From the NCBI RefSeq assembly GCF_007997075.1, contig NZ_VORS01000009.1, forward strand, positions 62,001 to 126,000: a DNA stretch of 64,000 nucleotides. The letters run 5' to 3'. How positions within the stretch are numbered: the first letter of the stretch is position 1; each line of letters opens with the position of its first letter. Positions 32,723 through 44,254 of the stretch are shown here, one piece after another. The notes beneath the pieces were generated by a model. The model saw nothing but the letters and a program-made list of their open reading frames with translations. It did not search any database and was not told the origin of the DNA. A program made the position numbers and the translations under genes. This DNA comes from Polaribacter sp. IC073. GTDB lineage: Bacteria > Bacteroidota > Bacteroidia > Flavobacteriales > Flavobacteriaceae.

Positions 32723-35422
32723 TTGCAAACAAACCTATCATATATACTTTTATTTTGCTGCTTCTTTTTTACAAAGCTAAGCTTTTCTCAAGATATAAAA
32801 TCTACTAATAAGATCGAGGTTCCCTTAGTAGTAAAGGATACGGTTCCGTTGAACAAAGTAGACGCTACTTTTACAACTCAGAAAGATTCTTTATTACTTA
32901 AAAAAAAGGACACCATATCTATAGATTCTTTGAAGCCAAAAGAGACAATAGAAGATATTATTACGCATGTTGCTAAAGACTACACCATACAGAATGCTAA
33001 AAATAAAACGGTAACACTATATAACGAAGCCAATATTACCTACACAGATATCGACTTAAAAGCGGGTATTATAGTGGTTGATTATACTAAAAACACCCTT
33101 TTTGCAAAAGGAATTATAGATAGCACAGGTTATGCACAACGCCCAGTTTTTAAACAAGGTAGTGAAGAATCTGAACAAGATTCTATTATTTATAACTTTA
33201 AAAGTAAGCGAGCTTTAATTTATGGTTTAAAAACCAAACAGGGTGAAATGTTTACGTTTGGTAAAAAGACCAAAAGAGTAAATGATTCTACTATTTATGT
33301 AAGAGATATTAAATTTACTACATCCGAGAAATTAGATTATTACATTGGAACCAGTAAAGCCAAAATAATTCCTGGAAAAAAAATAATTGTTGGTGGTAGT
33401 CAATTATTTATTGCAGATGTACCAACACCAGTTTACTTACCTTTTGCTTACTTCCCTATTACACAAACAAGTGTTTCTGGGTTTTTAATTCCTGCTTTCG
33501 ATACTGGAAGTAGCGATAGAGGTATTGGTTTTCAAAACGGTGGATATTATTTTGCAATTAATGATTATGTAGATTTAGGAATTACCGGTGATGCTTACTC
33601 TAACGGAAGTTGGGGATTTAGAGCTAGTTCAAATTATAATAAAAGATATAGTTTTAATGGAGCTTTTAATTTTAGCTACGAAAACAACATTAATGGAATT
33701 CGTGGTTTCGATGATTTTAGTAAGTCGAACAATTTTAATCTTAGATGGAATCATAATCAAGACACAAAAGCGAGTCCGAATTCTAGATTTACAGCCTCTG
33801 TTAACTTAGGAAGTAGTAAGTTTTTTAGAGAATCTCAAAATCAATTTAATGTTGCACAAACACAAACAAACACCTTTAATTCTTCTATAAATTATAGCAA
33901 AACTTTTGTTGGCACTCCTTTTAACATGAATGTTACTGCCCAACATCAACAAAATACAAATACAGAAAAAATCACAATGACATTGCCTGCTTTAACTGTA
34001 AATATGAACAGAATTTATCCTTTTGCAGGAAAAAACGGTATAAAAAAGAATCCTATTCAGAAAATGGGTTTTAATTACACTTTAGATAGTAAATATTTAA
34101 TTAACACTACGGATGATGATTTTCTAAAGGCTAAAATGTTTGAGACTGCTAGAGCTGGTATGCAACACAAAACCGGGACAAGCACAAATTTTAAAGCTTT
34201 TAAATACTTCACCGTTTCACCAAGTGTAAGCTACGAAGAAACATGGCAATTTGATTATGTTGATAAAAAATATGATGCAACAAACGACCTAATTGTAACA
34301 GATACCTTGAGTGGTTTTAAGACTTTTAGAGAGTACAATACAGGCGTAAGCTTATCTACCAATATTTATGGTACTTTCAATTTTAAAAAAGGTCGATTAA
34401 AAGGAATAAGACACACGTTTAGACCTTCTATTTCTTATTCTTACAGACCAGATTTTGAAGAGAAATATTTAAAGCAGGTGCAAGCTAGTAATGACCCAAG
34501 CAACTTACAAGAATACACCGTTTTTGATAATGGTATTTATGGCGGACCATCTTCTGGGTTAAGCAATTCTATTGGAATTTCGTTAAACAACGTTTTAGAG
34601 GCAAAAGTTGCACCTAAAGACCCAAATAGTGATGATGAAGACCAGAAGATAACCCTTTTAAACAATTTAAACTTTAGTAGTTCTTACAATATGGCTGCAG
34701 ACAGTTTGCGTTGGTCTAGAGTAAGCTTTTCTGCTGGAACCCGCTTATTTAAAGATAAATTATCTGTAAACTTAAGTGGTTCTTTAGATCCTTACAAAGT
34801 AGTTGCCTCTTCAAATGGTTCTCCTATTAGAATTGATGAATTTAATTCGAACTTATTGGGTTTAAGGCTTACAAATGCTAGCTTAACTGCAAATTACTCT
34901 ATTTCTAGTGCAGATTTTAAAAAGGATGAAGAAGGAAATAAAAAGGATGATAATCGAGACCCTAACAACTCACAAGATGTAATTGGTGCAGATATAAACC
35001 CTACAGATAGATTTGGTCAAAAAAACAATGCCATAAACACCAATGAAAAGGATAAAAACAAAACTGCAAAACTTTACAACGCAGAAATTCCTTGGTCTAT
35101 TAATTTAGCATATTCTACAAACTATATAAATAACGGACTTGATGGTGGAGAAATTGGTGTGCATAGTATTATGTTTAGTGGTAATGTAGAATTGTCACCT
35201 AAATGGAAACTGGGGTATTCTTCTGGTTATGATGTTAAAGGAGGTGCTTTTACCTTTTCTAGATTCAATTTTACGAGAGATTTAGATAGTTGGAATTTCA
35301 ATTTTAACTGGGTGCCATTTGGTACAAACTCTTCATATACCTTTTTTATTGGTGTAAAATCTTCTATTCTTTCTGATTTGAAATGGGATAAAAATAAACC
35401 ACCAGATAGAAAGTTGTTTTAA
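32723..35422 (+). CDS. lptD: LPS-assembly protein LptD
   Basis: 899 residues starting at TTG (32723), as no ATG lies in a sensible place. The signal peptide is LQTNLSYILLFCCFFFTKLSFSQ. An OstA-like jelly roll (about 90-230: VTLYNEANITYTDIDLKAGIIVVDYTKNTLFAKG) is followed by the large barrel domain with PVYLPFAYFPITQTSVSGFLIPAF. It inserts LPS in the outer leaflet of the outer membrane. The size is normal for Bacteroidota. It is divergent from the amidase gene. Confidence 0.9.
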   Translation: MQTNLSYILLFCCFFFTKLSFSQDIKSTNKIEVPLVVKDTVPLNKVDATFTTQKDSLLLKKKDTISIDSLKPKETIEDIITHVAKDYTIQNAKNKTVTLYNEANITYTDIDLKAGIIVVDYTKNTLFAKGIIDSTGYAQRPVFKQGSEESEQDSIIYNFKSKRALIYGLKTKQGEMFTFGKKTKRVNDSTIYVRDIKFTTSEKLDYYIGTSKAKIIPGKKIIVGGSQLFIADVPTPVYLPFAYFPITQTSVSGFLIPAFDTGSSDRGIGFQNGGYYFAINDYVDLGITGDAYSNGSWGFRASSNYNKRYSFNGAFNFSYENNINGIRGFDDFSKSNNFNLRWNHNQDTKASPNSRFTASVNLGSSKFFRESQNQFNVAQTQTNTFNSSINYSKTFVGTPFNMNVTAQHQQNTNTEKITMTLPALTVNMNRIYPFAGKNGIKKNPIQKMGFNYTLDSKYLINTTDDDFLKAKMFETARAGMQHKTGTSTNFKAFKYFTVSPSVSYEETWQFDYVDKKYDATNDLIVTDTLSGFKTFREYNTGVSLSTNIYGTFNFKKGRLKGIRHTFRPSISYSYRPDFEEKYLKQVQASNDPSNLQEYTVFDNGIYGGPSSGLSNSIGISLNNVLEAKVAPKDPNSDDEDQKITLLNNLNFSSSYNMAADSLRWSRVSFSAGTRLFKDKLSVNLSGSLDPYKVVASSNGSPIRIDEFNSNLLGLRLTNASLTANYSISSADFKKDEEGNKKDDNRDPNNSQDVIGADINPTDRFGQKNNAINTNEKDKNKTAKLYNAEIPWSINLAYSTNYINNGLDGGEIGVHSIMFSGNVELSPKWKLGYSSGYDVKGGAFTFSRFNFTRDLDSWNFNFNWVPFGTNSSYTFFIGVKSSILSDLKWDKNKPPDRKLF

Positions 35423-35423
35423 G

Positions 35424-35887
35424 TTGAATTCTATCATTTTTATCATAGCAACTTTAAGTGGCTTTTATTCAATATACAAAGCGATAATAGCTCTTGATAA
35501 AATTTATTTTATCAATAAAAAAGGAATAAAAGCTAAGGCGACTGTTGTTCATATTAGAGAAAACAAAAGTACGGATATTGATGGAACCTAAAGTTCCGAG
35601 CATTTCTACAACGTACAGTTTATTGACAACAGAGGTCGGGAAATTGAAAAAGAGGTGAAATTTGGAGTAAAAAAGAGCGTCCTAATAAACCCGCCTTTTT
35701 CCGTAAATATCATGTATCATAAAGATGAAAATAATGAAATAGATATTATTTTAGAAAAAATGATGTTAGAAATCTAGGTTTTTATCTTAATGTTATCTTT
35801 GGAATTGGAATATTATCATACGTAGTGTACAATTATGATGGCAAATTAGACATCATTTTAAACTTTATAAACAACTTATTTAAATGA
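35424..35887 (+). pseudogene. Broken DUF3592-like membrane protein gene
   Basis: Reading from TTG at 35424 gives a membrane helix (SIIFIIATLSGFYSIYKAIIAL) and KGIKAKATVVHIREN, then a TAA stop at 35589-35591. The same frame resumes with FYNVQFIDNRGREIEKEV and FSVNIMYHKDENNEIDII up to TAG at 35775. A shift into the frame starting at 35774 then gives a second helix (LGFYLNVIFGIGILSYVVYNY) ending at TGA 35885-35887, which overlaps the ridA ATG. The helix, ATV.I, VxF, V.Y-D pattern is DUF3592. One nonsense and one frameshift break it. Confidence 0.75.
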
Positions 35888-36264
35888 AAAAAATAATTAC
35901 AACAAGCAAAGCACCTGCACCAATTGGCCCGTATAATCAAGCTATTTTAAGCGGAAACACATTATATACTTCTGGTCAGATTGCTTTTAATCCTGAAACA
36001 GGAGCATTAGTTTTAGATTCAATAGAAGAAGAAACAAAACAAGTAATGGAGAATTTAAAAGAAGTTTTAGCAGCTGCTGAAATGACTTTTGAAAATGTAA
36101 TTAAAACTTCTATATTTATTTCTGACATGAATAACTTCGGAAAGATAAATGCCGTTTACGGAGAGTATTTTAATGAAGAAACTGCACCTGCAAGAGAAAC
36201 TGTAGAAGTTGCAAACTTGCCTAAATTTGTTAATGTAGAGATTAGTGCAATTGCAGTAAAATAG
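35884..36264 (+). CDS. RidA family enamine/imine deaminase
   Basis: 126 residues, full-length YjgF/YER057c/UK114 fold. The start MKKIITTSKAPAPIGPYNQAI and the catalytic-arginine segment APARETVEVANLPK are typical. RidA hydrolyses reactive enamine intermediates such as 2-aminoacrylate. Its ATG overlaps the TGA of the broken DUF3592-like gene. A terminator follows. Confidence 0.94.
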   Translation: MKKIITTSKAPAPIGPYNQAILSGNTLYTSGQIAFNPETGALVLDSIEEETKQVMENLKEVLAAAEMTFENVIKTSIFISDMNNFGKINAVYGEYFNEETAPARETVEVANLPKFVNVEISAIAVK

Positions 36265-36283
36265 TTTTTAGTTTTAAAACAAA

Positions 36284-36319
36284 AAAAAACCTGATAGAGA
36301 TAAATCTATCAGGTTTTTT
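36284..36319. terminator. Bidirectional terminator between ridA and gap
   Basis: AAAAAACCTGATAGA pairs with TCTATCAGGTTTTTT around a 6-base loop; the A and T flanks let it work on both strands for the convergent genes. Confidence 0.93.
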
Positions 36320-36338
36320 ATTGTGTTTATTTTGAAGA

Positions 36339-38353
<2,015 letters not shown>

Positions 38354-38425
38354 ATTCTATATTGTAAAATTACTGTTTTTTAAGCATTTAATTAAAAAAA
38401 TCTACGAAATCGTTTTAGCCTCCCC

Positions 38426-38444
38426 TCCCTTTCTATCAAAGGGA
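38426..38444. repeat. Short palindrome in the pfkA-tamB gap
   Basis: TCCCTTT-CTATC-AAAGGGA, a 7-bp stem, embedded in the GC-rich run GCCTCCCCTCCCTTT. It may be a worn copy of a dispersed element or the tamB terminator; the rest of the 227-base gap shows nothing else. Confidence 0.35.
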
Positions 38445-38580
38445 TTTTAATTGAGAACCAACATATAATCTCAAGTATTTAGTGTAATTATTTGAAGAGA
38501 TTTAGACCTTTTAAAGAAGATTAGATCAATTTCAATTTATTTAAAATTCGGATTGTTTTGAGAAATTTTAAATCTAAAAA

Positions 38581-41500
38581 TTAGTTTCCTCTAAAATCTT
38601 CAAACACTTTTGTTCTAGTTGTATCTTTTTTTACTGTTTCCGAAGCTTTTAGACCTCTTTTTTTCTTTAAACCTAATCTTCTAAGCAAACCAGAAAGTGT
38701 GTTAAAATTCACTTGATAAGACAAACCAATACCTTGTGTATATCCTTGATCTTCTATTGTATATTGAATTTCATTCTGCCTATTAAAAATAACTCCTCTA
38801 AAATTTCCTTCTTTATTCAATAAAACCTCAACCTTCACCTCACCAACAACGCTAGACTGTGTTTGTGTACCAATAGGAACACCTACTTTTCCATTGATAA
38901 TTACCCGTTCACTCACTTGTGTACTTACAGACAAATCTACCTGATTATCGATATTCAATCGATCTAGATCGCTATTATTTTGACCTTGTTGATAATCTAC
39001 ACCCAACTGAAATTTACTATCCGGACTACTTAAAAGGCTCGAAAAAGCTGCCGCAATAGCACTGGAAGCTGTACTAGTAATGGTTGCATTTGCATCAAAA
39101 TTTACTTTGTCTGGGTTTGCAAAGTTGCCAAAAGCTAAAAGCGATATAAATTGCGTTGTTTTTTCATTTACATTATTATCATTTAAAACAAACTCTAACT
39201 CATTTGCAATTGTTGGGTCTACATTGGTTAACTGAATATCTAACTCTTGTTTCGAATTGAATAAACCTCCTGTAATTCTTGCCACTAAATCGACTTCTAT
39301 GTTTCTATTAGAATTAAAATTTTCTAATAAAACACCTGGGTTTGCTTTCGCTTTATAAACAGCAGTCACATCTAAATTGGCATCTGCAGGGTCTCCGTTC
39401 CAAGAAACGGTACCTCCTTTTTGAATTACAAATGGCTTGTTTACAAAACCACCATACTTAAAATCATACACGCCGCTATCTACAGCATAATCGCCGTACA
39501 TGTTAAATTTACCTCTAGTGTCTATTTCTATTTGAAGGTTTCCAATGCCTCGTCCAGAGAGTTGGCTTCCATAAACCTCATCAATTACAACTTGTGCAAC
39601 AGCATCTTTTGTAACTTCTAAATCGATATTTAAAGAAAGTCCTTTTAATGCTTCTAGGGCAATTTCTTTTTGACGCTCTTTTACTTTTGTCTCGTCGGAT
39701 TTAAAGTGAATAAGACTAAAACTATCTACGGTTTCTACATCTTTTAAAGGAAGCACAAAAATGGTTCCGGGCATTGTTTTTGCATTTACTTCTATGGTTA
39801 ATCGATCTGTTAACCCGAAGATATCTGCAGCACCATCTATATAAGCAGTACCATAATACAATGCTTCCTCTCTACTTTCTGTATCTAAAACCATTAAATT
39901 ATCTCCGGCTATCTTTAACCTTAAAAACCATTTATTAAAATTAGAATGAGAGATGTCTCCTTCTAAAACTCCCCTTGTTTTATTCTTGGTGTCTAACAAT
40001 TTAAAATCTTCAAAAATAAAAGATTGCTGCAGCAACGTAATAACAGACTCTCCTTCAAAATCATAATCTACATTTAAGTAAGGAAACTTTAAACCTGCAT
40101 TCTTCAGTCGAAGTGAACCTTCCATATCTGGGTTACTTAAAAAACCTCTTAAAGTAAATTCTCCGGACGCAGTTCCTCTTAAGGAGGATAAAACATCTTG
40201 ACCTAAAGGACTAAATGCATCTAATTCAAACTCCTCTAAAAAGACACTTAGATCTATAATTGGTCTTTCTAATGAGAAATCTAAAGCACCAATTGCTGCA
40301 ATACTTTTAACATCTTTATGCTCTATGGATAAATTTACACTGTACTTTTCATACGAATTATCTCCTTTTATATTTACAAATAAATCTCCTTGTTTAAAAT
40401 TATTAACCTCAAAATCTTTTACCGTTAGTGAGCCTTCTGGCGCATAAACACCTTTCTCTTGCACAAAATCTAAATGACCAGAAAGCACTCCTTTTAAGTC
40501 TAAACTATCTATTTTAGGTAAAAAACTTTGTAGTTTTACTTTCGTAAAATCTGCTAAAAGAATCTTTTCTTCTGTGCCTATTAGGTTTCCTGTAAATTCA
40601 ATTTTTTGTTCTCCTGAAACTAGTTTAAACTGACTAAAACTAAATTCATTCTTTTTTAAATCAAACGTAATTTTGTCCGTATTTTTATGATCTGGATTAA
40701 TATTCCATGTATTTTCTTTAAATATAAAAGATGATTTTTCAAATCCTAAAACAGATTTTCCTTCAGGATTAAATGTGTAGAAAAAATCGAGATTAAAGTC
40801 TTCATTTTTTTGATCTCCTCCTTTAAAAATAGATTTAAAATACAACGTATCGTTTTCTGTTCTATTTAATAAATTTAATTTATATATATTATAATATGCT
40901 GTATTTACCTCATCTGCTGTTAAAGAAGTATTATAAAGCGGATTGCTGTTATCTGTTCTTAAAGAAATCACCTTTACTTCTGTGCCATAAGCATCTATTC
41001 TTGGCGAATTAAAATTCAATCTAAATAAATCGCTATCAGAATTTATTTTCCCCTTGATTTTTGTTTTATCATCAATAGAAACCTTCGGGAAAAATACATT
41101 TACAATTTGATTGTAGACAGTAAAGTTAAAATCTAAAAACTGATTTGGCGCAACTTGATAGGGTTTGTAATTTGTGTAAATACTACCCAGTGCATTTTGT
41201 GCAACTTTTGGCAATTCAGAAAAAGAAAATTTCCCTGTAATATATCCTTGTGCAATATCTTCAGATCCAACATCAATGGTTTTTATACTGTCTTTTATAG
41301 AAGATGTTACTGTAAACTCTTCGAAGCTATATTCTTTTTTCTGATTTGTGTAGAGCACATTCTTAAACACTGCTTTTCCAATAATATCATCAAACGTATT
41401 TCCTTCTACATCTAGTGCTATTTTGCCTTTTACAATAGAAATAGTGTCTCTGGTGAACAGATTGGTTTCTCTTAAGTTTAAATAAGAAATATCAGAATTA

Positions 41501-43032
41501 AAATCGAATTTTTGCACTTCGGATGACAAATCTGCCAACCCATTAAATTTCATTTTAAAGTTCACATCATCGATCACCAAATCTCCATCAAACTTATTGT
41601 TTTGATATTGACCATTGGCAATAATATTTTTATAGGTGTAACCGTTAAAATTAAGCTCAGAAATATTTCCTACAAACTTCGTATTAATGTTATCTAATTT
41701 AAAACCGCTTCCATTAACAGCTCCTTTTAAAGATACTTTTCCAAATAAAGGATCATTGAAAAAAGCGCCAATATTAAAACCGACAAGTGCTACATCACCT
41801 GTATAAGATGCGGTATCAATCTCCTCTATATTGTTAATTTCTAAGTCTGTAATTACACTACCTATCTGCGATTTTAAAGCTACCGTAGCTTTCATTTTAG
41901 AGGGAGAAACCGTTACTTTTCCTCTAATTTTAAACTGACCTAGTTTCCCAAATTCCGACGGTAACGTTTTACCTAAAACATTTGGCAAAATATTTTTAAG
42001 TTCACTGTAAGTTGCCGTTAGGTTGTTTAGATCTCCTTTAAAAACAAAGCCTTTTTCTGTATTAACTGCATTTTTAAAAGAAAGATTTCCATTTAACTTT
42101 ATGCCTTTTTTTGTTGAGAGGTTTAAGTTCTTTAAGTTGAAGTTATTCAACTTCCCATTCATTTTCCCTGAAAAAGAAATAACATCATTTCCATTTAACT
42201 CATTATAAAACTTTTTTAAATCTAAAACCTTTAGTTTACTTTCTTTAAAAGCTGCTTTTATAGTAACCTTATTATTAAAATCTGTTAAATCTTCTCTTTT
42301 GTAAGTGAAGAGAATATCGCCAATTACACTAGAATTTTGAGTTTCTAATTTCGTATTATCAAAACGCATGGCCTCTCTGGTAAAGGTATAATTGGTGGTT
42401 AAGTTGGTTACTTGTAAACCTTCATTGGTTTTAAAATACAAACCTCTAGCATTGGTAGAAAAATCTGACCCAATAATTGCCATGTCTTGCACATTACCAC
42501 CTATACTTAAAGCAGAAAAACTTAAAGGATTTGTATTGTTTTCATTGATTAATTTAAAGTCTAAATTCTGAATATAGACATTATTTGCTTTTAAAATAAA
42601 CGGAGATTCTAAAGAGTCTTTTGGTCTATCATTATTAAAACCATCAATAAAAACAGCCATATTATCCTCTGTTTCTCCTTTGTAGGTTTTCATATAATAA
42701 TATGCGTCTTCTAGAACTATGTCTTCCAATAAAATTTCACTAACTAAAACTTTCTTAGCACTTAATAGTGATGTGGTGAGTTTTTTTACAAATATTAAGG
42801 TGTCTTTATGATGGTCTCTAATTTCAATATCTTTTAATGCTACACTTCCTAAAAAAGAAAGATTTATTTTACCAATAGTTAAGTTTGTACCAAAATCTTC
42901 ATTAATTTTATTGGTTGCATAGCTACCCAGCTTTGTTTGCACAAAAGAAGTAGATAGTAAAATACTAACTAGCAGAAGAAAGAGTACAATGTACCCTACC
43001 CATTTTAATATTTTCTTTCCTACGGTTTTAAT
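38581..43032 (-). CDS. tamB: Translocation/assembly module protein TamB
   Basis: About 1483 residues. A first ATG/GTG/TTG is found only at GTG 42942, which would cut off the signal anchor. The open frame continues upstream and encodes KKILKWVGYIVLFLLLVSILLSTSFVQTK, so initiation at ATT (43032) or a nearby non-standard codon is more likely. The body is repeated beta-strand sequence (AsmA-like groove). The C-terminal DUF490/TamB domain is at about 1080-1430 (YDFKYGGFVNKPFVIQKGGTVSWNGDPADANLDVTAVYKAK). TamB bridges the two membranes and helps lipid or protein transfer to the outer membrane. Confidence 0.9.
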   Translation of the reverse strand: MKTVGKKILKWVGYIVLFLLLVSILLSTSFVQTKLGSYATNKINEDFGTNLTIGKINLSFLGSVALKDIEIRDHHKDTLIFVKKLTTSLLSAKKVLVSEILLEDIVLEDAYYYMKTYKGETEDNMAVFIDGFNNDRPKDSLESPFILKANNVYIQNLDFKLINENNTNPLSFSALSIGGNVQDMAIIGSDFSTNARGLYFKTNEGLQVTNLTTNYTFTREAMRFDNTKLETQNSSVIGDILFTYKREDLTDFNNKVTIKAAFKESKLKVLDLKKFYNELNGNDVISFSGKMNGKLNNFNLKNLNLSTKKGIKLNGNLSFKNAVNTEKGFVFKGDLNNLTATYSELKNILPNVLGKTLPSEFGKLGQFKIRGKVTVSPSKMKATVALKSQIGSVITDLEINNIEEIDTASYTGDVALVGFNIGAFFNDPLFGKVSLKGAVNGSGFKLDNINTKFVGNISELNFNGYTYKNIIANGQYQNNKFDGDLVIDDVNFKMKFNGLADLSSEVQKFDFNSDISYLNLRETNLFTRDTISIVKGKIALDVEGNTFDDIIGKAVFKNVLYTNQKKEYSFEEFTVTSSIKDSIKTIDVGSEDIAQGYITGKFSFSELPKVAQNALGSIYTNYKPYQVAPNQFLDFNFTVYNQIVNVFFPKVSIDDKTKIKGKINSDSDLFRLNFNSPRIDAYGTEVKVISLRTDNSNPLYNTSLTADEVNTAYYNIYKLNLLNRTENDTLYFKSIFKGGDQKNEDFNLDFFYTFNPEGKSVLGFEKSSFIFKENTWNINPDHKNTDKITFDLKKNEFSFSQFKLVSGEQKIEFTGNLIGTEEKILLADFTKVKLQSFLPKIDSLDLKGVLSGHLDFVQEKGVYAPEGSLTVKDFEVNNFKQGDLFVNIKGDNSYEKYSVNLSIEHKDVKSIAAIGALDFSLERPIIDLSVFLEEFELDAFSPLGQDVLSSLRGTASGEFTLRGFLSNPDMEGSLRLKNAGLKFPYLNVDYDFEGESVITLLQQSFIFEDFKLLDTKNKTRGVLEGDISHSNFNKWFLRLKIAGDNLMVLDTESREEALYYGTAYIDGAADIFGLTDRLTIEVNAKTMPGTIFVLPLKDVETVDSFSLIHFKSDETKVKERQKEIALEALKGLSLNIDLEVTKDAVAQVVIDEVYGSQLSGRGIGNLQIEIDTRGKFNMYGDYAVDSGVYDFKYGGFVNKPFVIQKGGTVSWNGDPADANLDVTAVYKAKANPGVLLENFNSNRNIEVDLVARITGGLFNSKQELDIQLTNVDPTIANELEFVLNDNNVNEKTTQFISLLAFGNFANPDKVNFDANATITSTASSAIAAAFSSLLSSPDSKFQLGVDYQQGQNNSDLDRLNIDNQVDLSVSTQVSERVIINGKVGVPIGTQTQSSVVGEVKVEVLLNKEGNFRGVIFNRQNEIQYTIEDQGYTQGIGLSYQVNFNTLSGLLRRLGLKKKRGLKASETVKKDTTRTKVFEDFRGN

Positions 43033-43171
43033 GACGATCTATTTTAGTACTATTCACAATATTTAAAGGAAATTAATCAAAAATATTGCCATGTATTACA
43101 AAGAACGTGGAAATTTAACAAAGAATTAAATTTCTATTCTTAAAAAAGGAAAATCAACCTAAAATTATACT

Positions 43172-43179
43172 TAATTTTG
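43172..43179 (+). promoter_or_regulatory. -7 promoter element of tsaD
   Basis: TAATTTTG, 25 bases before the ATG at 43204. It overlaps the TTG at 43177, which argues against that codon being the start. Confidence 0.5.
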
Positions 43180-43203
43180 CTAAAAATCGATTTTATCTCA
43201 TTC

Positions 43204-44229
43204 ATGAAAACATCCATTTATATTTTAGGTATAGAATCTTCTTGTGACGATACGAGTGCGTCTGTGATTTGCGACGGAAAAGTATTAAGTAATGTAGTTG
43301 CCAACCAAGAAGTACACTCTAAATATGGTGGTGTTGTGCCAGAATTAGCTTCTAGAGCACATCAGCAAAATATAGTCCCTGTGGTGCAACAAGCTATAGA
43401 ACAAGCAAACATTACAAAAGAAGAACTGTCTGCAATTGCTTTTACACGTGGCCCTGGTTTAATGGGTTCTTTGTTAGTGGGTACTTCTTTTGCAAAGTCT
43501 TTGGCTTTAGGTTTAGGCATTCCGTTATTAGATGTAAACCACATGCAAGCGCATATTTTAGCACATTTTATTGAAGAGGATGCTAGTAAAACCCCGTCTT
43601 TTCCTTTTATCTGCTTAACCATAAGTGGTGGTCATACCCAAATTGTAAAAGTCACAGATCATTTTACTATGGAAGTTTTAGGGGAAACAATCGACGATGC
43701 TGTTGGAGAAGCTTTTGATAAGTCTGCTAAAATTTTAGGGTTACCTTATCCTGGTGGGCCCTTAATTGATAAACATGCAAAGTTAGGAAACCCGAAAGCG
43801 TTTCCTTTTACAAAACCAAAAGTTGGCGATTTAGATTTTAGTTTTAGCGGGTTAAAAACAGGAATTCTTTATTTTATTCAGAAGCAACAAAGAATAAATC
43901 CTAATTTTATTGAAGAAAACCTGAATGATATTTGCGCTTCTATACAATACACAATTGCAGAAATTTTAATGGATAAATTAAAAAATGCTGTAAAACAAAC
44001 AAATATTAAACAGATTGCCATTGCGGGTGGCGTTTCTGCAAATTCTGAAATAAGAAACAGATTACAACTTGCTGAAAAACATTTTGGATGGACAACCTAC
44101 ATACCGAAGTTTGAATACACTACAGACAATGCAGCAATGATTGCTATTACCGGATATTTAAAGTATTTAAAGAAAGACTATGCAGCCATTTCTGTAACCG
44201 CAAAGGCACGTTTAAAAGTAACAGAGTAA
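43204..44229 (+). CDS. tsaD: tRNA N6-adenosine threonylcarbamoyltransferase
   Basis: 341 residues from ATG 43204 (MKTSIYILGIESSCDDTSASV). The metal-binding HMQAH gives H113 and H117, and GGVSANSEIRNR with DNAAMIA are family motifs. It transfers threonylcarbamoyl to A37 of ANN-decoding tRNAs, with TsaB and TsaE encoded elsewhere. A TTG at 43177 would add nine residues but lies inside the promoter. Confidence 0.96.
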   Translation: MKTSIYILGIESSCDDTSASVICDGKVLSNVVANQEVHSKYGGVVPELASRAHQQNIVPVVQQAIEQANITKEELSAIAFTRGPGLMGSLLVGTSFAKSLALGLGIPLLDVNHMQAHILAHFIEEDASKTPSFPFICLTISGGHTQIVKVTDHFTMEVLGETIDDAVGEAFDKSAKILGLPYPGGPLIDKHAKLGNPKAFPFTKPKVGDLDFSFSGLKTGILYFIQKQQRINPNFIEENLNDICASIQYTIAEILMDKLKNAVKQTNIKQIAIAGGVSANSEIRNRLQLAEKHFGWTTYIPKFEYTTDNAAMIAITGYLKYLKKDYAAISVTAKARLKVTE

Positions 44230-44254
44230 ACTTTACTAATTATCCTTTTTTTTG

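Noticed and set aside
38581..42942. Several plus-strand open frames within tamB
   Set aside because: Antisense shadows of a long AT-rich gene; phenylalanine-rich or low-complexity translations without features.
43177..43203. TTG start for tsaD adding nine residues
   Set aside because: The TTG lies within the -7 promoter element; MKTSIYILGIESSCDD is the typical N-terminus.
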